10,622 nucleotides of DNA from positions 1 through 10,622 of the forward strand of contig JADHOU010000027.1 in NCBI GenBank assembly GCA_016778825.1. The letters run 5' to 3'. The notes beneath the pieces are model-generated. The model saw only the letters and a program-made list of their open reading frames with translations. It made no database searches and was not told where the DNA came from. Positions 6,795 through 10,622 of the stretch are shown here, piece after piece. Position 1 is the first letter of the stretch. The number at the start of each line of letters is the position of its first letter. A program made the translations under genes and the position numbers. The DNA is from Candidatus Puniceispirillum sp. (GTDB lineage: Bacteria; Pseudomonadota; Alphaproteobacteria; Puniceispirillales; Puniceispirillaceae).

Positions 6795-7904
6795 TTAACC
6801 GCGAAAATAGCGATGTGGAACGATTGGCAAACTAGCCACAGTCATTGGTGTTTCATTGCCCCTCGTGGCGGCAGTTATGATGGTGCCAGTGTCGGCAAGT
6901 CCTGCATCAACCAAACCAAGCGCGGCTGGCCGGTCAAGGCTTGGCGAAAAGCCGCCAGATGTAATTACGCCAACCTCAACACCGTCATTCAACAGGATGG
7001 TACCGTCACGCACTGGCCGTGCGCCAGCCGCCAACAGGCCAACAAGGCGCCGCTTTGGCCCATGCGTGAATTCGTCAAGAATGACATCAGCGCCGGGAAA
7101 ATCGGCCGCCTCACGCCGTTTCTTTGACAGAGCGAATTTCAGCCCGGCCATCGTCGGGGTAATGGTCTCATCCAATTCATGCCCCCATAGCGGCAGACCA
7201 GCCTCAAGCCGTAATGTATCGCGGGCGCCAAGACCTGCAAGTGTGACCTTACCCGTTGCAATTAATGTCTCAGCGATTTTGACGGCGGCGGCAGCTGGCA
7301 TTGAAATTTCAAAGCCATCCTCGCCGGTATAGCCTGATCGCGTTATCACAAGCGGAATTGAATTAAGCTCAAATCGCCGGATATCCATAAAGTGCAGACC
7401 GTCCAGATCAAGGCCGAGGCTGCTCAGCACAGCGCCAGCTTGGGGGCCTTGCAGGGCCAGCAGGGCTTTGTCGTGATGCACATCTATCTTGGTGCTGGCC
7501 GATTTGGTTTCGGCGCCTAGATTCTGGCGCAAGTGATCAATATCATGCTGCGCCCGGCCCGCATTGACGACAAGGTGAAGATTGCCATCGAGGCGAGCCA
7601 CCATCAGATCATCAAGCACGCCACCCGTATCATTTAAAAACAGTGAATAGCGCACCCGCCCTTCGGCAACCGCGCTAATATCGGTTGGTGTTAACCTCTC
7701 AAAAAAGGCGTCTGCACCCGACCCTGATAATTCGACCTGAACCATGTGCGACACGTCAAACAAGCCGGCACCATTGCGGGTCGCAAGATGTTCGGCCTTA
7801 ATACCTTGCGCATATTGAACGGGCATATCCCAGCCAGCAAACGGCACCATTCGGGCGCCATTGGCAATATGAAAATCATAGAGTGGGGTTTGTTTTATAT
7901 CCAC
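6795..7904 (-). CDS. gcvT: Glycine cleavage system T protein (aminomethyltransferase)
   Basis: Takes the aminomethyl group from GcvH and tetrahydrofolate and yields ammonia and 5,10-methylene-tetrahydrofolate. From the GTG at 7904 the product has 369 residues (E. coli 364). Family features include TPLYDFHIANGARMVPFAGW at residues 6-25, the folate-site motif GGVLDDL with the conserved aspartate at 98, RSGYTGEDGFE at 189-199, and the C-terminal barrel beginning near residue 285. The frame is open upstream to an ATG at 8009, but those 35 codons lie inside the second glycine aptamer and do not resemble GcvT. The GTG has AAGGGA eight bases upstream, so I take it as the start. It is the first gene of gcvTHP and sits directly behind the glycine riboswitch. 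Confidence 0.95.
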   Translation of the reverse strand: MDIKQTPLYDFHIANGARMVPFAGWDMPVQYAQGIKAEHLATRNGAGLFDVSHMVQVELSGSGADAFFERLTPTDISAVAEGRVRYSLFLNDTGGVLDDLMVARLDGNLHLVVNAGRAQHDIDHLRQNLGAETKSASTKIDVHHDKALLALQGPQAGAVLSSLGLDLDGLHFMDIRRFELNSIPLVITRSGYTGEDGFEISMPAAAAVKIAETLIATGKVTLAGLGARDTLRLEAGLPLWGHELDETITPTMAGLKFALSKKRREAADFPGADVILDEFTHGPKRRLVGLLAAGARPVRDGTILLNDGVEVGVITSGGFSPSLDRPAALGLVDAGLADTGTIITAATRGNETPMTVASLPIVPHRYFRG

Positions 7905-7936
7905 TGGTCTAATCCCTTGCTCACACGATAAAAGAT

Positions 7937-7957
7937 GAATACCGATCTGTGGTATTC
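7937..7957 (-). promoter_or_regulatory. Expression-platform hairpin between riboswitch and gcvT
   Basis: GAATACC and GGTATTC form a perfect seven-base stem with a seven-base loop immediately after the second aptamer, followed by ATCTTTTATC and then the gcvT ribosome site. The stem plus a short T-rich stretch resembles a weak intrinsic terminator, which would fit an ON switch in which glycine binding prevents termination. I did not find an explicit anti-terminator, so the mechanism is inferred. Confidence 0.45.
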
Positions 7958-7958
7958 G

Positions 7959-8217
7959 CCCCTTCTGTCGCGGAACCTGAGAGATTAGCTGTTTCCAATC
8001 ACCGGCCATTTTGACCTGATTGGCTGATCACCTGATCCCTTTGTCGTTGCCGACTGGTCCAAACGATCACCAGTTTTCCCCTTCGGTGGACACTGCCGTG
8101 TCGCTTTCCAGATTGCTCACATGAAAGTGTACTTTTACCTGAGAGTTTCTGGGGGTTTGCTCCTTCGGTGTTGCCGTTACCGCGTTGCTGCGGCAAGCAA
8201 TCTCTCCCCTCTCATGT
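7959..8217 (-). promoter_or_regulatory. Tandem glycine riboswitch (two aptamers)
   Basis: Aptamer I runs from about 8208 to 8132: P1 strands GAGAG (8206-8202) and CTCTC (8145-8141), P2 TTGCCG/CGGCAA, and the conserved core CACCGAAGGAGCAA (8170-8157) followed by ACTCTCAGGT. Aptamer II runs from about 8112 to 7959: P2 stem GACAC-GGCA-GTGTC, core CACCGAAGGGG (8088-8078), then ATCTCTCAGGTT and CGACAGAAGGGG. These are textbook glycine-aptamer sequences. Leader bases 8217-8209 can pair with linker bases 8127-8119 (nine pairs, one a G-U wobble), matching the leader-linker P0 helix known for this class. The location just upstream of gcvT is the classic one; binding of glycine normally turns gcvTHP on. 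Unusual points are a long P3 arm in aptamer II and an A-C mismatch in its P1. Confidence 0.95.
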
Positions 8218-8230
8218 ATCGAGCAAAATC

Positions 8231-8259
8231 ACGCTAACGCATTTTTTATTTTTCGGCAA
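8231..8259 (-). promoter_or_regulatory. Candidate promoter for the riboswitch-gcvTHP transcript
   Basis: On the minus strand TTGCCG (8259-8254, four of six to consensus) and TAGCGT (8236-8231, three of six) are separated by 17 bases that include an A-rich run. It would start the transcript near 8224, just ahead of the first base of the leader-linker helix at 8217, which is the main argument for it. The box matches alone are weak. Confidence 0.3.
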
Positions 8260-8342
8260 GTCGGATGAATTTCAGGCTGGTCGAAGCCCGAAAAGGGTGC
8301 CTTTGTTGCGGTGAATTATCCAAAAAGGTTTTTAAAACGCAC

Positions 8343-8373
8343 TTGAGAATGTTCTTACCTATGCTCATATAAC
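8343..8373 (+). promoter_or_regulatory. Candidate promoter for pepF
   Basis: TTGAGA (8343-8348) and TATAAC (8368-8373) each match consensus at five of six positions, but the spacer is 19 bases, longer than the optimum of 17. It lies about 50 bases before the pepF ATG. The rest of 8260-8426 shows no gene and no convincing terminator. Confidence 0.4.
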
Positions 8374-8426
8374 AAAAACGATCAAATGCCCGTGCCCCTA
8401 CGCTGTTCGAAAAGTGAAGCTTTGCA

Positions 8427-10205
8427 ATGCCCGATTCCTGTCCGATTTGGAGCCTGAGTGACCTCTATGATGGCGTTGAGGCGCCAGCATTACAAACCGA
8501 TATTGCGGCTTGCCGTGAGGCGGCTAGCATGCTGGCGAAAGACTGGCAGGGCAAGATTGGCACAATTTCAGGCGCGCAATTGGCTGATGTGATTATCGCT
8601 TATGAGGCAGTGCTTGAACGGCTTGGCAAGGTGCAAAGCCACGCGCAGCTATTATTCGCCGCTAATACGAATAATCCGGCGATTGCCAAACATCATCAGT
8701 CGATTCGTGAAGTTGGTGCAGAAATTGGCGCGTCGCTTTTGTTTGTTGAACTTGAGCTTGCACGCCTTGACGAAGGTCATATTCAAAAATTACTGGGCGA
8801 CGCTGGTTTGGCGCGGTTTTCACCCTGGTTACGGCGGGTGCGGGCAATGGCACCGTACCAATTATCTGACGAAATTGAAAAAATGATTGCCGAACGCGCG
8901 CCAACAGGTGCCGGAGCTTGGGTGCGATTATTTGATGAAACCACAACGGCAATGCGTTTTGCCTTTCAAGGCACTGATGTAACTGAAGCGGAAATTCTGG
9001 ATGCGCTATCCAGCAACGATGCGGCCAAGCGCAAAGAGGCAGGCCAGTCTTTATCGACAACTTTGAAAGATCATCAAAGATTGCTGTCGCTGGTTATGAA
9101 TACCATCGCCAAGGACAAGCAGATCGAAGATGGCTGGCGCGGTTTTGCGCGGCCAGTGTCATCGCGCAATCTGGCAAATGATGTTGATGATCATGTTGTT
9201 GATGCGCTGGTGCAGGCGGTGAATGACCGCAACGCTGATCTGTCACATCGCTATTACAGCCTCAAAGCTGGCTGGATGGGCAAAAAGAAAATCGACTGGT
9301 GGGATCGCAATGCGCCATTGCCGGGTGATGATGATCGGCATTATGAATGGGGTGAAGCAAAGCAGATTGTGCTTGATGCGTTTCACGGCTTTGATCCTGA
9401 AATGGCAAAGATTGCCTTGCCGTTTTTCGAGCAAAACTGGATTGATGCGGCACCGCGCGCGGGCAAAAGCTCGGGCGCATTCTCGCATCCGGTTGTGCCA
9501 TCAGCGCATCCCTATATTTTGATGAATTTTGCTGGAAAATCGCGCGATGTGATGACTTTGGCGCATGAAATGGGGCATGGAATCCATCAGGTGCTGGCGG
9601 CCGATCAGGGCTATCTAATGTCAGACACGCCGCTTACCCTTGCTGAAACAGCGTCAGTTTTTGCCGAAATGCTGGCCTTTCGCCAGCTTGTTGATAGCCA
9701 AACCAATGCCAAATCGCGGCGGCTATTGCTGGCGGGCAAGGTCGAAGACATGCTGAATACGGTTGTGCGGCAGATTGCGTTTCATAATTTTGAAACTGAA
9801 TTACATCAAGCGCGTGCCAAAGCCGAACTGACGGCCGAAGAAATTTCGGATATCTGGATGGAAACCCAGCGGGCTGCGCTAGGGCCAGCGATTAAAACCG
9901 GCGATGATTACCGGCCGATCTGGGGCTATGTGCCGCATTTCATCCATACGCCATTTTATGTTTACGCCTATGCGTTTGGTGACTGTTTGGTGAATGCGCT
10001 TTGGCAGAAATATAAATTGGCGCAGGCCAGCAAGACCGACCATCTGTTTATCCAGAATTATAAAAATCTGCTAAAGGCTGGCGGCACCGAACGTTATGAT
10101 GTGGCCTTGCAACATTTTGATCTTGATGCCAGCAAGCCAGCTTTCTGGTCGCTTGGGCTGGATATGATTAGTGGCATGATTGACGAGTTGGAAGGATTAA
10201 AATAA
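8427..10205 (+). CDS. pepF: Oligoendopeptidase F-type M3 family metallopeptidase
   Basis: Cytosolic zinc peptidase expected to cut short peptides of roughly 6-20 residues, in intracellular peptide turnover. The 592-residue product is the usual length for the PepF/M3B family. The order is an N-terminal helical region (about 1-110), an oligopeptidase-F domain (about 115-185) and the M3 catalytic domain (about 200-580). The zinc site is HEMGH at 380-384, with the third ligand Glu407 in LAETASVFAEM; the surrounding text (SHPVVPSAHPYILMNF, PIWGYVPHFIHTPFYVYAY) is typical of the family. No signal peptide is visible. The ribosome site before the ATG is weak (GTGAAG). Its stop codon overlaps the start of the ABC1-kinase gene by one base, so the two are probably co-transcribed and translationally coupled. 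Confidence 0.94.
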   Translation: MPDSCPIWSLSDLYDGVEAPALQTDIAACREAASMLAKDWQGKIGTISGAQLADVIIAYEAVLERLGKVQSHAQLLFAANTNNPAIAKHHQSIREVGAEIGASLLFVELELARLDEGHIQKLLGDAGLARFSPWLRRVRAMAPYQLSDEIEKMIAERAPTGAGAWVRLFDETTTAMRFAFQGTDVTEAEILDALSSNDAAKRKEAGQSLSTTLKDHQRLLSLVMNTIAKDKQIEDGWRGFARPVSSRNLANDVDDHVVDALVQAVNDRNADLSHRYYSLKAGWMGKKKIDWWDRNAPLPGDDDRHYEWGEAKQIVLDAFHGFDPEMAKIALPFFEQNWIDAAPRAGKSSGAFSHPVVPSAHPYILMNFAGKSRDVMTLAHEMGHGIHQVLAADQGYLMSDTPLTLAETASVFAEMLAFRQLVDSQTNAKSRRLLLAGKVEDMLNTVVRQIAFHNFETELHQARAKAELTAEEISDIWMETQRAALGPAIKTGDDYRPIWGYVPHFIHTPFYVYAYAFGDCLVNALWQKYKLAQASKTDHLFIQNYKNLLKAGGTERYDVALQHFDLDASKPAFWSLGLDMISGMIDELEGLK

Positions 10206-10622
10206 TGGCGATGAGCGGTGATCATGATGCAGCCAGCGACCGGCAGTTCGGCGGCCGTATCCGCCGTTATGCAAAAGTAACGTCAACAATGGGCGGGCTT
10301 GCGGCGCGGGTTGCCGGTGAACGCTATCTCGGTTGGGAAATTGATCGCGGTAAACATGCCGCTGATTTGCGGCAAGCACTTGGTGGGCTGAAAGGCCCGA
10401 TTATGAAAGTGGCGCAGATTCTATCAACCATTCCCGATGCGTTGCCACCAGAATATGCCGAAGAGCTGGCAGGGTTGCAGGCTGATGCGCCATCAATGGG
10501 CTGGCTGTTTACCAAACGCCGCATGGCGGCCGAGCTTGGTGCTGATTGGCAGCAAAAATTCAGCAGCTTTGGCCGTGATGCGGTATCGGCGGCATCGCTT
10601 GGACAGGTTCATCAGGCGATGG
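10205..10622 (+). CDS. AarF/UbiB/ABC1-type atypical kinase family protein (N-terminal part only)
   Basis: Member of the UbiB/COQ8 kinase-like family, whose best-known members support ubiquinone synthesis or lipid handling. Only 139 codons are visible before the right edge. Residues 63-85 (KGPIMKVAQILST and following PDALPPEY) hold the position of the family's KxGQ motif, here KVAQ at 68-71. SAASLGQVH at 128-136 matches the alanine-rich loop that replaces the usual glycine-rich nucleotide loop. The catalytic lysine, HRD-like and DFG regions lie outside the window, so activity cannot be judged. The ATG at 10205 shares its A with the pepF TAA stop and has AAGGA about nine bases upstream; a second ATG at 10211 is possible. 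Whether it is the ubiquinone-synthesis UbiB or a separate paralogue cannot be told from context. Confidence 0.85.
   Translation, partial: MAMSGDHDAASDRQFGGRIRRYAKVTSTMGGLAARVAGERYLGWEIDRGKHAADLRQALGGLKGPIMKVAQILSTIPDALPPEYAEELAGLQADAPSMGWLFTKRRMAAELGADWQQKFSSFGRDAVSAASLGQVHQAM

Noticed and set aside
6856..7332. 158-codon plus-strand frame opposite gcvT
   Set aside because: A shadow of gcvT on the other strand, rich in Pro, Ser, Ala and Arg, with no ribosome site or recognisable domain.
7905..8009. In-frame 35-codon extension of gcvT to an ATG at 8009
   Set aside because: It lies inside aptamer II of the riboswitch and does not resemble the GcvT N-terminus; the GTG at 7904 has a ribosome site and gives the normal length.
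7999..8196. 65-codon minus-strand reading frame upstream of gcvT
   Set aside because: It covers the conserved riboswitch aptamers, whose RNA structure explains the sequence; its translation resembles no known protein.
8284..8302. Small CCC-GAAAA-GGG hairpin in the gcvT-pepF gap
   Set aside because: Only a three-base stem with no suitable T tract on either strand, so it is not convincing as a terminator.

Overview
The window looks like chromosomal DNA from an alphaproteobacterium. The evidence is protein flavour (a single-chain GcvP, a gcvT-gcvH-gcvP operon behind a tandem glycine riboswitch, pepF overlapping an ABC1-kinase gene that carries KVAQ instead of KxGQ), a base composition of roughly half GC by eye, and tightly packed genes. 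A marine SAR116-like or Rhodospirillales-type lineage is my guess from sequence feel only. I see no mobile element, CRISPR array, rRNA or tRNA, and no broken gene. This is mostly ordinary core metabolism.

Layout. (1) Positions 1-596, minus strand: most of a GmhA-like SIS-domain sugar-phosphate isomerase whose last few codons lie beyond the left edge. (2) 688-2350, minus: panB then panC, two steps of pantothenate (vitamin B5) synthesis. (3) 2351-2615: a divergent intergenic region with a candidate promoter and an operator-like dyad. (4) 2616-3422, plus: a DUF849/BKACE-family protein that keeps the zinc ligands but differs at two active-site positions. (5) 3445-7904, minus: gcvT, gcvH and gcvP, the T, H and P proteins of the glycine cleavage system; the L protein gene is not here. 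(6) 7937-8217, minus: a tandem glycine riboswitch and its expression-platform hairpin in the gcvT leader. (7) 8427-10205, plus: an M3-family oligoendopeptidase F, overlapping by one base the start of (8), an AarF/UbiB/ABC1-type kinase-like protein that runs off the right edge.

How the genes work together. Free glycine should be sensed by the riboswitch, which would control the whole gcvTHP mRNA. The encoded system breaks glycine into CO2, ammonia and 5,10-methylene-tetrahydrofolate. PanB, encoded nearby, consumes 5,10-methylene-tetrahydrofolate to make ketopantoate, so the two pathways share a cofactor, although nothing shows they are co-regulated. The BKACE-like gene, pepF and the kinase-like gene have no clear link to this pathway.

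The items most worth a second look are the altered active site of the BKACE-like protein, the enlarged P3 arm and P1 mismatch in the second glycine aptamer, the 9-bp leader-linker helix of the riboswitch, and a terminator-like hairpin with two competing 5' arms between gcvH and gcvP.
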